Positions 49,854 to 59,417 are shown, counted from the stretch's first letter. The stretch: 64,000 nucleotides of DNA from an uncultured Eubacteriales bacterium (GCA_900314795.1 OMWP01000016.1:1-64000); one strand, 5' to 3'. The notes: generated from the sequence alone by a model not told the origin. Made by a program: numbers and translations.

Positions 49854-52178
49854 ATGGGTGCTAACCAAAAGCTCAGAAGAAGAACCGTATGGCTTTTGAT
49901 TATTATCTTGGCGGTTGGATTCGGCGCGGTCATCACCCGACTGGCTTTCTTACAGCTGGTCCAGGGCGAAGAACTCCAGCGCAGAGCGATTGAACAGCAG
50001 CTTTCGGATACCCCCGTATCCGCTAAGCGCGGCACGATATATGACACCAAGGGCAAGATCCTCGCCCAGTCCGCCTCCGTATGGCAGGTGGTCATGGCGC
50101 CCGCGTATTTTGACGACGGCGCGGATGGTGAGGAACAGCGCCGCTTTGTCGCAAAGCGCCTGCATGAGATCTTAGGCGTGGATGAAAACGAGACCTATGA
50201 GGAAACCACGCAGAACACCTACTATGTTTCCGTCAAGCGTAAGGTGGAAACCTCCGAAAAAGAGCAGATCATCGAGCTGCAAAACGAGCTCGCCGAAAAA
50301 TACCAGAAATCCGGTATCATCTCGCTGCTCGACGACTATAAGCGCTATTATCCCTACAGCGACCTCGCGTCCTCGGTCATCGGCTTCACCGGCTCCGAGG
50401 ATCAGGGACTGTCGGGTGTTGAGTTCCAGTACAACGAATATCTTTCCGGTACGCCCGGACGAATCGTCTCGGCGCAAAACGGCGTCCAGACGGAAATGCC
50501 CTTTGACTATAACCAGAACATCGGCGCGATCGACGGCAGCTCTCTGGTGCTGACGATCGACGAGACCGTCCAGAGCATCGTCGAAAAGTACATGAAGCAG
50601 GGCGTTATCGATCATAACGTCCATGAGCGCGGCGTTTGCATCGTCATGGACGTCAATAACGGCGAGGTGCTCGCAATGGCGTCGGTCAACGGCTTTGACT
50701 TGAACAAGCCGTATGCCATCAGTGATGACCAGCAAAAGGAGATCGACGCGATCGATACCGAGTATCTGGTCAAACATGATTATATCGAAGAGGGCGTTGA
50801 TCCCTACAAGCTCAGCGAATCCAAGAAGAAAGAGCTGATCGAAAAGGCAAAGGCGGAGGCGAACAGCGCGGCGCTGGCGCGTAACTGGCGTAACAAGGCG
50901 ATCTCCGACACCTACTATCCCGGTTCCGTCTTCAAGATGGTCACCCTGTCGATGGCGCTGCAGGAGGGCGTGGTCAATGAGAACAGCCGCTTCGGCTGCT
51001 CCGGCGCGTTCCAGCTGTATAACGATACCATCCACTGTCATAACACTGCCGGTCACGGCTCCCAGACCTATCAGGAATGTCTGTGGAACTCCTGTAACCC
51101 CGGCTTCATCCAGATCGGTCAGCTGGTCGGCAAGGAAAAATTCTGGGATTATTACCAGGCGTTCGGCTTCTCCGACAAAACAGGCATCGACCTGCCCGGC
51201 GAATCCGACGACCAGTTCTTTATCCACGACGGCGTAGAGGGCAACATGCTCGACACCGACCTGGCGGTTGCCTCCTTCGGTCAGAACTTCTCGATCACCC
51301 CGATCCAAATGATCACCGCGGCGAGCGCTGTCGCAAACGGCGGCAGGATCGTACAGCCCCATGTCGTTAAGCAGATCCTTGATTCCAACGGCAAGGTCGT
51401 CAAAAATACATCTACCGAGACAAAACGTCAGGTCATCTCCGAATCCGTTTCCAAGGAAATGTGCGGAATTTTGGAGGAGAACGCGACGACCGGTTCCGGT
51501 AAAAACGGTTACGTTGCCGGCTATCGCGTCGGCGGTAAGACCGGTACCTCCGAGAAACTCATCGACGTCAATGACGACGGCTCGGACGACTATATCGCCT
51601 CCTTCTGCGGCTTTGCGCCCGCCAACAATCCGCAGTACGCGGCACTGGTATTCTTTGACGCGCCTTTGGGCGGCAGCTACTACGGCTCCGAGGTCGCGGC
51701 TCCCGTATTCGCGAGCATCATGAGCGAGGTTCTGCCGTATCTCGACGTCGCGGCACAGTACACCGACGAAGAGATGAGCAACATCGATACCGCGGCAGGC
51801 TCCTACACCGGTCAGAGTATCGAGGACGCGACCAAGGCGGCTGAGGCAGACGGCTTCACCGTAACGGTCAAGGGCGAGGGCTCGACAGTCATCTCCCAGA
51901 GCCCGGCTACCGGCGCTTCGATCCCGACGGGCGGCACGATCGTCCTGTATACCGACCAGAGCGCTTCCACCGATAAGGTCACGGTTCCGAACTTTGTCGG
52001 AATGGGCGTATCGGAGGTCAACGGACTCGCCGCTGCCAACAACCTGAACGTCAGCATGACGGGCATGGTATCCTCCTCGGACGGTACCTCGACTTCACAG
52101 AGTATCCCCGAGGGCAATCAGGTCGCGCCGGGTACGGTCATCACCGTTACCTTCAGCAGCAGCGGCATAGCAGATTAG
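49854..52178 (+). CDS. Class B penicillin-binding protein, FtsI/SpoVD type, with PASTA
   Basis: A 774-residue transpeptidase. N-terminal helix (about 12-33), the PBP dimerisation domain beginning AKRGTIYDTKGKILAQS, then the transpeptidase with Ser358 in YPGSVFKM, the SxN motif Ser413-Cys-Asn415 in WNSCNPG and Lys562 in GGKTGTSEK. Two C-terminal PASTA domains (about 645-775; YTGQSIEDATKAAEADGF and VPNFVGMGVSEVNGLAAANN) bind wall fragments. It cross-links septal peptidoglycan. PASTA-bearing versions in Clostridia include both FtsI and SpoVD; cluster position between ftsL and mraY fits a division or spore PBP. Start preceded by AAAGGAGA. Confidence 0.95.
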   Translation: MGANQKLRRRTVWLLIIILAVGFGAVITRLAFLQLVQGEELQRRAIEQQLSDTPVSAKRGTIYDTKGKILAQSASVWQVVMAPAYFDDGADGEEQRRFVAKRLHEILGVDENETYEETTQNTYYVSVKRKVETSEKEQIIELQNELAEKYQKSGIISLLDDYKRYYPYSDLASSVIGFTGSEDQGLSGVEFQYNEYLSGTPGRIVSAQNGVQTEMPFDYNQNIGAIDGSSLVLTIDETVQSIVEKYMKQGVIDHNVHERGVCIVMDVNNGEVLAMASVNGFDLNKPYAISDDQQKEIDAIDTEYLVKHDYIEEGVDPYKLSESKKKELIEKAKAEANSAALARNWRNKAISDTYYPGSVFKMVTLSMALQEGVVNENSRFGCSGAFQLYNDTIHCHNTAGHGSQTYQECLWNSCNPGFIQIGQLVGKEKFWDYYQAFGFSDKTGIDLPGESDDQFFIHDGVEGNMLDTDLAVASFGQNFSITPIQMITAASAVANGGRIVQPHVVKQILDSNGKVVKNTSTETKRQVISESVSKEMCGILEENATTGSGKNGYVAGYRVGGKTGTSEKLIDVNDDGSDDYIASFCGFAPANNPQYAALVFFDAPLGGSYYGSEVAAPVFASIMSEVLPYLDVAAQYTDEEMSNIDTAAGSYTGQSIEDATKAAEADGFTVTVKGEGSTVISQSPATGASIPTGGTIVLYTDQSASTDKVTVPNFVGMGVSEVNGLAAANNLNVSMTGMVSSSDGTSTSQSIPEGNQVAPGTVITVTFSSSGIAD

Positions 52179-52265
52179 TGAAGAGTGAAGAATGAAGAAT
52201 GAAGAGTGAAGGGCGGGACACCCGCACCCGATCGGTATTCAAGATTTACCGATGGGATAGGTTGC
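52179..52265. repeat. Microsatellite tract at PBP stop codon (half element)
   Basis: GTGAAGAGTGAAGAATGAAG units begin one base after the stop. A hairpin GCGGGACACCCGC follows. No inverse right end was found, so this copy may be a decayed relative of elements A, B and C. Confidence 0.6.
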
Positions 52266-52315
52266 TCGTTTATTAGCTCATCAATGAAATAGAACACAAA
52301 AAATGAGGTGTAAAA

Positions 52316-53341
52316 ATGGAGACAGGTTTATGGGCGTTCGGTGTGGCTGTGGTATCATTTGCCATCACCGCCGTGATCGGAAAGTTTTTGATCCCTTTCC
52401 TCCACAAACTGAACTTCGGTCAGACGATCTTAGAGGAAGGACCGAAATGGCATAAAAACAAACAGGGTACCCCCACGATGGGCGGTATCATGTTCATCAT
52501 CGGTATCGTCATCGCGACGACCGCGGGCGTACTGCTGTACGCGGTCGGTCATGGGATGGATTCCGTGAGCTTCTTTGTGTTTATCGGTTTGATCTACGCA
52601 CTGATGAACGGCGCCATCGGCTTTATCGACGATTATGTCAAGGTCGTCAAAAAGCGCAATCTCGGTCTGACCGCGATCCAGAAGCTCGTCCTGCAGTTCT
52701 TAGCCGCGGCGATCTATCTGTTCCTGATGCACCTGTGTAAGGATAATACCCAGATCCTGATCCCCTTTGTCAACCACTATGTCGAGCTCGGGTTCTTCTA
52801 CTATATCATCATGGCGATCGCACTGGTTGCGATCGTCAACGCGGTCAACCTGACCGACGGTATCGACGGACTGGACGGTTCGATCACCTTCTTTGCCTGT
52901 CTGTTTATGATGCTGATCGCCAATGTATTGGGCGATCACACGGCAAACGTGCTGTATACCGCGGCAGGCGCCGGCGGATGTCTGGGCTTTCTCGTGTGGA
53001 ACTTCCATCCTGCCAAGTGCTTTATGGGCGATACCGGTTCGCTGTTCCTCGGCGGCATGGTATGTTCGATGGCGTTTGCGATGGATATGCACTTCATGCT
53101 GCTGTTGATCGCGCTGACCTATCTGCTCGAGATGCTGTCCGTCGTATTGCAGGTCTCCTACTTCAAGCTGACCCACGGTAAGCGCCTGTTCAAAATGTCG
53201 CCGATCCACCATCATTTTGAAATGTGCGGTTGGTCGGAGACAAAGATCGTCTGTGTGTTCTCCGCGTTCACCGCTGTTTGCGGTCTGGCGGCACTGTTGC
53301 TGGTGATCTTCGGGATCGCCATGGGAACACCGGCGGTGTGA
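52316..53341 (+). CDS. mraY: Phospho-MurNAc-pentapeptide translocase
   Basis: A 341-residue polytopic membrane enzyme with about ten helices that makes lipid I from UDP-MurNAc-pentapeptide and undecaprenyl phosphate. Asp105-Asp106 in FIDDYVKV, NLTDGIDGLDG (about 180), MGDTGSLFLGG and the HHHFEMCGWSE loop (about 300-310) are the family active-site motifs. Normal length. Follows the PBP gene after a microsatellite tract. In Firmicutes mraY-murD-ftsW is usual, but murD is absent here and ftsW follows directly. Confidence 0.97.
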   Translation: METGLWAFGVAVVSFAITAVIGKFLIPFLHKLNFGQTILEEGPKWHKNKQGTPTMGGIMFIIGIVIATTAGVLLYAVGHGMDSVSFFVFIGLIYALMNGAIGFIDDYVKVVKKRNLGLTAIQKLVLQFLAAAIYLFLMHLCKDNTQILIPFVNHYVELGFFYYIIMAIALVAIVNAVNLTDGIDGLDGSITFFACLFMMLIANVLGDHTANVLYTAAGAGGCLGFLVWNFHPAKCFMGDTGSLFLGGMVCSMAFAMDMHFMLLLIALTYLLEMLSVVLQVSYFKLTHGKRLFKMSPIHHHFEMCGWSETKIVCVFSAFTAVCGLAALLLVIFGIAMGTPAV

Positions 53342-53419
53342 TCCTCCCAAACCATTGAGCGAGCTCCGACATGATCGGAGTGCAGCGATCTCAACCTATC
53401 GAATGAAGGAATGAGGCAT

Positions 53420-54643
53420 ATGTCAACAATCGAAAACACCTCGCGCCGCAGGGCGCGGGATTATGAGCGTGATCGTCGTGCCTCTGACAATAGAGGCAGA
53501 CGAAAAATCAATTTCTCGCTGCTGAACATCGGTAAAGGTATCGACATCCCCTTTGTACTGCTGATACTGGTACTGCTCACCATCGGTATCACCATGATGT
53601 TCTCTGCAAGCTATCCGGTCGCCTATTATGAGATCGGCGACAGCTATTATTATCTGAAACGTCAGCTCCTGTTCGCGCTGATCGGTTTGGCGATCATGTT
53701 CGGTATCTCCTTCTTGGATTACCACTATTATCATCGCTTCGCCGCGATCATCCTCGGACTGAGTTATTTTGCACTGCTCCTGGTTTTGGTACTGCCGTCG
53801 CAGGAGGGCGGCGTACACCGATGGATCGGATTCGGTGCGTTCGGTATCCAGGCGTCGGAGATCAGTAAATTTGCGATCATCCTGTTTTTGGCGCATTGGG
53901 GCAGCCGGTACTATGATCGGATGGATACGTTCAAATTCGGTATCCTGCCCGGCGCGGCGGTATTCCTCTCCACCGCGCTGCTGCTGCTGTTCGAACCGCA
54001 TTACTCCTGTATTGTTATCATCGGTATCCTCACGGTCGTCATGCTCTATGTATCGGGCATCAAGGTCAAGTGGCTTGCCATCGGCGCGGCGATCCTCGCG
54101 GTGCTGATCCTGCTTTTGTGGGTGACCGGTATGCTGACCTACGCGATGGAGCGTATGGACGGCTGGGGTCAGGCTTTGAATGAAGATCTTGACCGTGAGA
54201 TGTGGAACAGTACATGGCAGACGCGTAACAGCCTGTATGCGATCGGTTCGGGCGGACTGTTCGGACTGGGTCTCGGACAGAGCCGACAAAAATATCTGTA
54301 CTTACCCGAGCCGCAGAATGACTTTATCTTCGCCATCGTGTGCGAGGAACTGGGGCTGGTCGGCGCGGTCATCATCCTGCTGATCTTTGCGCTGTTGGTA
54401 TGGCGCGGCGTTATCATTGCGCTGCGCGCGCGCGACCGCTTTGGAAAGCTGCTCGGTATCGGCTTGATCAGTCATATCGGACTGCAGGTCATATTGAATA
54501 TTCTGGTTATCACGGACTGGCTGCCCAACACGGGTATCTCCCTGCCGTTCTTCAGCTACGGCGGCTCCTCGCTGCTGACGCTGATGTTTGAGATGGGCGT
54601 TATCCTGTCGATATCCAGATCGTCGAACATTGAAAAGAGCTAA
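53420..54643 (+). CDS. ftsW: SEDS glycosyltransferase FtsW
   Basis: A 407-residue SEDS protein. The ATG at 53420 is nine bases after AAGGA; an ATG at 53411 abuts that site. A basic cytoplasmic start (1-36) precedes about ten helices. Conserved family features: the first-loop FSASYPVAYYEIGDSYYYLKRQ, WIGFGAFGIQASEISKFA (family Gly/Gln/Pro-Ser-Glu region), RQKYLYLPEPQNDFIFAIVCEELG, and C-terminal NTGISLPFFSYGGSSLL. FtsW polymerises septal glycan with the cognate class B PBP, here the gene at 49854. The stop codon lies at the boundary of a microsatellite-ended element. Confidence 0.95.
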   Translation: MSTIENTSRRRARDYERDRRASDNRGRRKINFSLLNIGKGIDIPFVLLILVLLTIGITMMFSASYPVAYYEIGDSYYYLKRQLLFALIGLAIMFGISFLDYHYYHRFAAIILGLSYFALLLVLVLPSQEGGVHRWIGFGAFGIQASEISKFAIILFLAHWGSRYYDRMDTFKFGILPGAAVFLSTALLLLFEPHYSCIVIIGILTVVMLYVSGIKVKWLAIGAAILAVLILLLWVTGMLTYAMERMDGWGQALNEDLDREMWNSTWQTRNSLYAIGSGGLFGLGLGQSRQKYLYLPEPQNDFIFAIVCEELGLVGAVIILLIFALLVWRGVIIALRARDRFGKLLGIGLISHIGLQVILNILVITDWLPNTGISLPFFSYGGSSLLTLMFEMGVILSISRSSNIEKS

Positions 54644-54800
54644 TTTTAATGAGGAATTAGGAATAAGGAATTGAAGAAAACGCGTAACCGCGTTTTGATT
54701 CCTGTATCATTGGAATGATGCGTATCCTCTGCTTTACCAATGGGTGTGGGCAACGCCCACCATTCATTCCTAATTTCTAATTACTAATTCCTAATTAACA
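54641..54800. repeat. Microsatellite-ended inverted-repeat element C
   Basis: Left end AATGAGGAATTAGGAATAAG and right end (54763-54797) TTCCTAATTTCTAATTACTA are inverse unit arrays. Between them lie a hairpin GTGTGGGCAACGCCCACC and AACGCGTAACCGCGTT. It spans from the ftsW stop codon to 14 bases before murG. Confidence 0.8.
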
Positions 54801-54813
54801 AACGGAGTTTATT

Positions 54814-55938
54814 ATGAAAGTATTACTCGCCGGCGGCGGTACCGCCGGACACATCAATCCCGCCATTGCGATCGCGGGCTATATCAAAAAGATGGAGCCG
54901 GATGCAGAGATTTTGTTCATCGGCAACCGTGACGGCATGGAACAGCGCCTGGTCAAGCAGGCGGGTTTCCCGATCAAATCCGTCGTGATCACCGGCTTCA
55001 AGCGCAGCCTCTCGCCGAAGAACATGATTCACAATATTAAGACAGTGGCTTATTCCTTTGAATCCCGCTCGAAGGCGAAGAAGATCATCAAGGAGTTTGA
55101 CCCCGATATCTGTATCGGCACGGGCGGCTATGTCAGCGGTCCTGTCATTCTCGCGGCGTGCAATCTCGGCTACAAGGCGATCATCCACGAGCAGAACGCC
55201 TATCCCGGCGTGACCAATAAGATGCTGGCGAAATCCGTCAATCGCGTCATGCTCGCGAACGAGGACGCCAAGAGCCGTTTTTCGGACAAGGCGCATTTCG
55301 TCCTGACGGGCAACCCGATCCGCCCCGCGATCCTTTCCACCAAGCACGATGAGGCAAAGGCGAAGCTGGGGCTGGATGACAGCAAGCCGATCATCCTCTC
55401 CTTCGGCGGATCCTTGGGTGCGGAGTGCATCAATCGCTCGATGGCGGAGCTGATCGCGCGTTCCGCAAAGGACAAAAAATATCATCATATCCACGCCTAC
55501 GGACAGCAGGGCACATGGATGCCCGATCTGCTCAAGTCCATGGGCGTTGACCCCAAAGATTACGATAATCTTGATATCAGACAATATATCGACAATATGG
55601 ACGAATGTCTGGCGGCGTGCGATCTGGTAGTATCACGCGCGGGCGCGATCACCCTTTCCGAAGTGCAGGCAAAGGGCAGACCCGCGGTGCTGATTCCCTC
55701 GCCGTTTGTCGCGGAGAACCACCAGTACCACAACGCAATGTCCATGGTGAACAAAAAGGCGGCGAAGCTGATCGAGCAGGCTGACCTTACGGGCGAGCTG
55801 TTGATCGAGACCGTCGACAGCATGCTTACCGACAAGTCCGTGCTCGAAGAATACCGCCAAAATGCCCAGAAAATGGCGATCACCGACGCGAACGAACGAA
55901 TCTATCAGACAATTAAGGAAGTATTGGCAGAAGGCTGA
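54814..55938 (+). CDS. murG: Lipid II synthase MurG
   Basis: A 374-residue peripheral membrane GT-B glycosyltransferase that adds GlcNAc to lipid I. LLAGGGTAGHINPAIAIAG (4-22) is the N-terminal glycine-rich loop with the catalytic His, then GTGGYVSGPVILAA, IHEQNAYPGVTNK and the C-terminal UDP-binding FGGSLGAECINRSM and VSRAGAITLSEVQAKGRPAVLIP. Length and order are typical. Start has a CGGAG site. Element C lies upstream. Confidence 0.97.
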   Translation: MKVLLAGGGTAGHINPAIAIAGYIKKMEPDAEILFIGNRDGMEQRLVKQAGFPIKSVVITGFKRSLSPKNMIHNIKTVAYSFESRSKAKKIIKEFDPDICIGTGGYVSGPVILAACNLGYKAIIHEQNAYPGVTNKMLAKSVNRVMLANEDAKSRFSDKAHFVLTGNPIRPAILSTKHDEAKAKLGLDDSKPIILSFGGSLGAECINRSMAELIARSAKDKKYHHIHAYGQQGTWMPDLLKSMGVDPKDYDNLDIRQYIDNMDECLAACDLVVSRAGAITLSEVQAKGRPAVLIPSPFVAENHQYHNAMSMVNKKAAKLIEQADLTGELLIETVDSMLTDKSVLEEYRQNAQKMAITDANERIYQTIKEVLAEG

Positions 55939-55939
55939 T

Positions 55940-56160
55940 ACTGTAGGGGAGAGGCTTGCTCCTCCCGCAGGTAACGGCTGCTGTAAATAGAACAGTCCCT
56001 CAGTGCAGGGACGAGCCGTGCGGTGATTGGTAGGGTACGGCATTTTTGATGTACCGCACGGCAGAGTGGCTTCCGTTCTATCTTTCGCTTTTGCTAATTA
56101 AAACGTCCATCATTCTTCGGTACGTCGGCAAGCGCCGTACCCTACTAATTGATCTGTCAC
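55940..56160. repeat. GTAGGG palindromes
   Basis: GTAGGGGAGAGGCTTGCTCC at 55943 and GTAGGGTACGGC at 56031, with an inverse GCCGTACCCTAC at 56132-56143. No gene seen in the 280-bp gap between murG and murA. Confidence 0.7.
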
Positions 56161-56218
56161 AAAACCCACATCTGAAACATAGAATAAAAGGCAAGAGCTT
56201 TTGGAAAGGGTGTTGGGT

Positions 56219-57472
56219 GTGTCAGTGTTTGTCGTTGACGGAGGCAGAGTATTATCGGGAAAGGTGCGGCTGCAGGGCTCTAAGAACAGTTCCCTGCCGA
56301 TCTTGGCGGCAACGCTGTTGTGCCGCGGCGAATGTGTGCTGCATAACTGTCCGCGGCTGAGCGATGTGGAGGCGTCGCTCAAGATCCTGCGATACATAGG
56401 CTGCACGGCTCACCGTGAGGAAAATACCGTCATCGTCGATACCGGCAGTGTGACGCGCTATGAGATCCCCACCGAGCTGATGCATCGGATGCGCTCGTCG
56501 ATCATCTTCCTCGGCGCGATGATCGCGCGGTTCGACCGCGTGAAGATGTCGTTCCCCGGTGGATGCGAGCTGGGTCCCAGACCCATCGACCTGCATTTGA
56601 ACGCCCTGCGTGAGATGGGCGTCGAGATCTCGGAGGATCACGGCGAGCTCGATTGCTGTGTACAGGATATCCTGCACGGCGCGAATATCGTCCTGCCGTT
56701 CCCATCCGTCGGCGCGACCGAAAATATCATGATCGCGGCGGCTACCGCAAAGGGCACCACGATCATCAGCAACGCCGCAAGAGAACCCGAGATCGTCGAT
56801 CTCGCGGATTTCCTCAATTCCTGCGGCGCGCTGATCCACGGGGCAGGGGAGAGCACCATCATCATCGACGGCGTCAAGCGCCTGACCCCGACCACACACG
56901 CAATGATCCCCGACCGCATCGTCGCGGCGACCTTGATGTCAGCCGCCGCGGTCACGGGTTCCGATATATTGATGACGGGCATCGTCCCGTCTCACCTCGA
57001 GTCGGTGTTTCCGGTCTTTCGGGACAGCGGCTGTGAGATCATCTTTGACGGCGAAGGCGTCCGTATCAGCGCGCCCTACCGCCTGCAAAGCCCCAAGCTG
57101 ATACGCACCATGCCGTATCCCGGCTTTCCGACTGACGCGCAGGCGCCGGTGATGAGTATGGCGGCTGTTGCCGACGGGATGACGGTCTTTGTCGAGAACA
57201 TGTTTCTCAGCCGATACAGCCATGTCAGCGAGCTGTGCCGCTTCGGCGCGGATATCCGCGTGGAGGGCAAGGTCGCGGTGGTCGACGGTGTGAGAAAGCT
57301 GCTGTCCGCGAATGTCCGCGCGCAGGATCTCAGGGGCGCCGCCGCGCTGGTGGTTGCCGCATTGTGCGCGAGGGGACAGAGTGAGATCAGCGGCATCGAA
57401 TATCTCGAGCGCGGCTATGAGGATTTTGAGCTGGTGCTCTCTTCACTGGGCGCGGATGTCAAAAAGCTGTAG
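56219..57472 (+). CDS. murA: UDP-GlcNAc enolpyruvyltransferase
   Basis: A 417-residue cytosolic enzyme that adds enolpyruvate from PEP to UDP-GlcNAc, first committed step of peptidoglycan synthesis. The GTG at 56219 is eight bases after AAAGGG; earlier TTG/GTG codons overlap that site. LQGSKNSSLPILAA holds the catalytic Lys-Asn pair (near 18), and Cys116 in FPGGCELGPRPIDLHL is the PEP/fosfomycin residue, so the enzyme should be fosfomycin sensitive at the target level. EPEIVDLADFLNSCGALI and TMPYPGFPTDAQAP also match. Position among murG and ftsQ is typical of Clostridia clusters. Confidence 0.95.
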   Translation: MSVFVVDGGRVLSGKVRLQGSKNSSLPILAATLLCRGECVLHNCPRLSDVEASLKILRYIGCTAHREENTVIVDTGSVTRYEIPTELMHRMRSSIIFLGAMIARFDRVKMSFPGGCELGPRPIDLHLNALREMGVEISEDHGELDCCVQDILHGANIVLPFPSVGATENIMIAAATAKGTTIISNAAREPEIVDLADFLNSCGALIHGAGESTIIIDGVKRLTPTTHAMIPDRIVAATLMSAAAVTGSDILMTGIVPSHLESVFPVFRDSGCEIIFDGEGVRISAPYRLQSPKLIRTMPYPGFPTDAQAPVMSMAAVADGMTVFVENMFLSRYSHVSELCRFGADIRVEGKVAVVDGVRKLLSANVRAQDLRGAAALVVAALCARGQSEISGIEYLERGYEDFELVLSSLGADVKKL

Positions 57473-57507
57473 GCAAATGGCGTGCTCACCATGTCATGAC
57501 CACAAAT

Positions 57508-57640
57508 CGTCATGCGAGATTCTAAGAACTGCGGCAATCTCAACCATAGATTATGTCATTGCGAGATTCAAAGAATCGTGGCAATCTCAACCATAGATTA
57601 TGTCATTGCGAGATTCTAAGAATCGTGGCAATCTCAACCT
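57508..57640. repeat. Three tandem 47-bp copies of GTCATTGCGA element
   Basis: Units start at 57508, 57555 and 57602: GTCATTGCGAGATTCTAAGA, ATCGTGGCAATCTCAACC, separated by ATAGATTAT. GATTC and GAATC arms make each unit palindromic. The first unit has lost one T. It lies between murA and the ftsQ promoter. Confidence 0.9.
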
Positions 57641-57659
57641 GATTAATAGGGCGAGTCGA

Positions 57660-57688
57660 TTGAAATCACAGCATCATTATGTTATAAT
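57660..57688 (+). promoter_or_regulatory. ftsQ promoter
   Basis: TTGAAA and TATAAT separated by 17 bp, 42 bp upstream of the start codon and just after the tandem repeats. Confidence 0.6.
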
Positions 57689-57729
57689 AAAGATTCAGTA
57701 AAAAAATCACGGAAGAAAGGAGGGGTACC

Positions 57730-59235
57730 ATGGCGTTCAAACGCAACAAAAAGGGGAAAAAGAACACCCGTAACGCGCCGAGAAAACATCCGTTGCGCCG
57801 TCCGGCAGAGCCGATGATCGACGACGAGATGATCGAGGAAGATCCGCTCGACGATCGCTATGACGAGCGATTCGATGATCGGTATGATGATCGCTATGAT
57901 GATCGATACGACGACAGATTCGACGACCGCTATGAGGATCGTTATGATGACGGATACCGTGACGACGGCTATGACCGTCGCTATGATGACGAAGATATGC
58001 TCAGCGAGTTTTCGGATGATACCAACTCCTTTTACACCGATGAAGTGAGCGAGCGTGAGTATGATGAGCGTGATGAAAGATCGCGCCGCAATGACCGCAG
58101 AAACGATCGCAAGCGCAATCAAAGCAAACGCAAGGATGACAGGCGCGGCGCAAAAAGACTCGGTCAATCTAAAAAAAGCAAAAAATCCAAGCGTCCTAAG
58201 CCCGAGAAACAGCGTAAACCACTATCGCCTGTGCAGCGCAGAGCCATCCGCATCATCAGCTATGTTTCGATCATAGCGGTAGTACTGATCGTCGGTGTGA
58301 TCCTCTCCCTGACCGTGCTGTTCAAGACACAGGCTTATGAGGTCTCCGGTATCACGAAGTATACGGAGGATCAGATCATCGAAGCCAGTGGGATCAAAAA
58401 GGGCGAGAATATCTTTTTGGCGCCTAAGCGTCCTGCCGAAAACCGCATCAAAAAAGAATTCCCCTATGTAGAAGAAGCGACTGTCAGCTTTAAGATCCCC
58501 GATACCATCCGTATCGCTGTTGTCGAAGCGGTCGAGGGCTATCTGGTGAAGGTGACTGACAGCGAATATCTGGTCATCAGCACCAAGGGGCGTATCCTGA
58601 ATCGCATCACGGACGCTTCCCAATACGATCTTCCGATCTTCATCGGCCCGACCCTCACCTCGGGCGAGATCGGCGATTATGTCAACTATGAGGATGACAA
58701 GGTCGTCACCATGATCGAAAGCATCACCCAGACCTTTGCCGATAACGGCTATCAGGGTATCACCGAGATCGACGCGACCAATATGGCGGATATCTCCTTT
58801 ACCTATGAGAACCGTATCAAGGTCAAGCTCGGTATCCCCGAGGATCTGGACTATAAGATCCGTACCGCGATGATCATCATCAATGACAAGATCGACAGCG
58901 CTACCACCGTCAAGACTGCCGGTGTGCTGGATGTATCCCGCTGCAATTCCACCAAGCGCTCTTACTTTGATGAGATCACGCCCACCGTGAACCCTTCTGA
59001 GAATCCTACCGAGAATCCCACTGAAGCGAACGGCACATCCAATGCCGGTAACAGCGGTACATCAAACGGTGAGAACGGCGGTATCTCAAACGACGGTTCA
59101 ACAGCTGAAAACGGCGGCGACGCCTATGTTCCCGAGGACAACTACAGCTACTATCAATACAGTGATGACGGCACCGGCGGCTATGCCGATTACGGCTATT
59201 ATGCCGACTACGGCGCCTATACTGGTGAATGGTAA
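57730..59235 (+). CDS. ftsQ: FtsQ/DivIB with charged low-complexity tail
   Basis: A 501-residue divisome protein about twice the usual size. The cytoplasmic part (1-174) has a DDRYDDRYDDR tract (about 41-100) and a Lys/Arg-rich stretch (about 115-170). A membrane helix (about 175-198) leads to the POTRA domain (about 200-275; VSGITKYTEDQIIEASGIKK, GENIFL) and the FtsQ beta domain (to about 415), then an extracellular Asn/Gly/Ser/Tyr-rich tail (about 421-501; ends with YYADYGAYTGEW). FtsQ/DivIB joins FtsL and DivIC. Own promoter plus strong GGAGG-like site. The tail and tract are discussed under findings. Confidence 0.9.
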   Translation: MAFKRNKKGKKNTRNAPRKHPLRRPAEPMIDDEMIEEDPLDDRYDERFDDRYDDRYDDRYDDRFDDRYEDRYDDGYRDDGYDRRYDDEDMLSEFSDDTNSFYTDEVSEREYDERDERSRRNDRRNDRKRNQSKRKDDRRGAKRLGQSKKSKKSKRPKPEKQRKPLSPVQRRAIRIISYVSIIAVVLIVGVILSLTVLFKTQAYEVSGITKYTEDQIIEASGIKKGENIFLAPKRPAENRIKKEFPYVEEATVSFKIPDTIRIAVVEAVEGYLVKVTDSEYLVISTKGRILNRITDASQYDLPIFIGPTLTSGEIGDYVNYEDDKVVTMIESITQTFADNGYQGITEIDATNMADISFTYENRIKVKLGIPEDLDYKIRTAMIIINDKIDSATTVKTAGVLDVSRCNSTKRSYFDEITPTVNPSENPTENPTEANGTSNAGNSGTSNGENGGISNDGSTAENGGDAYVPEDNYSYYQYSDDGTGGYADYGYYADYGAYTGEW

Positions 59236-59417
59236 CGATGAATCGGCTGTATTTCTGCTGTACACTGTGAAATTTTATCAATTTTTTGAAAAATATTCAG
59301 AAAAAGATTGAATTTATCTGCGATATATGGTAAGTTATAATATGATAGAAGAAATATAATGATAAGTATGCGCGAATCGTACTGACTTTCGCTCGTATGA
59401 CAAGGAGGATATATAAA

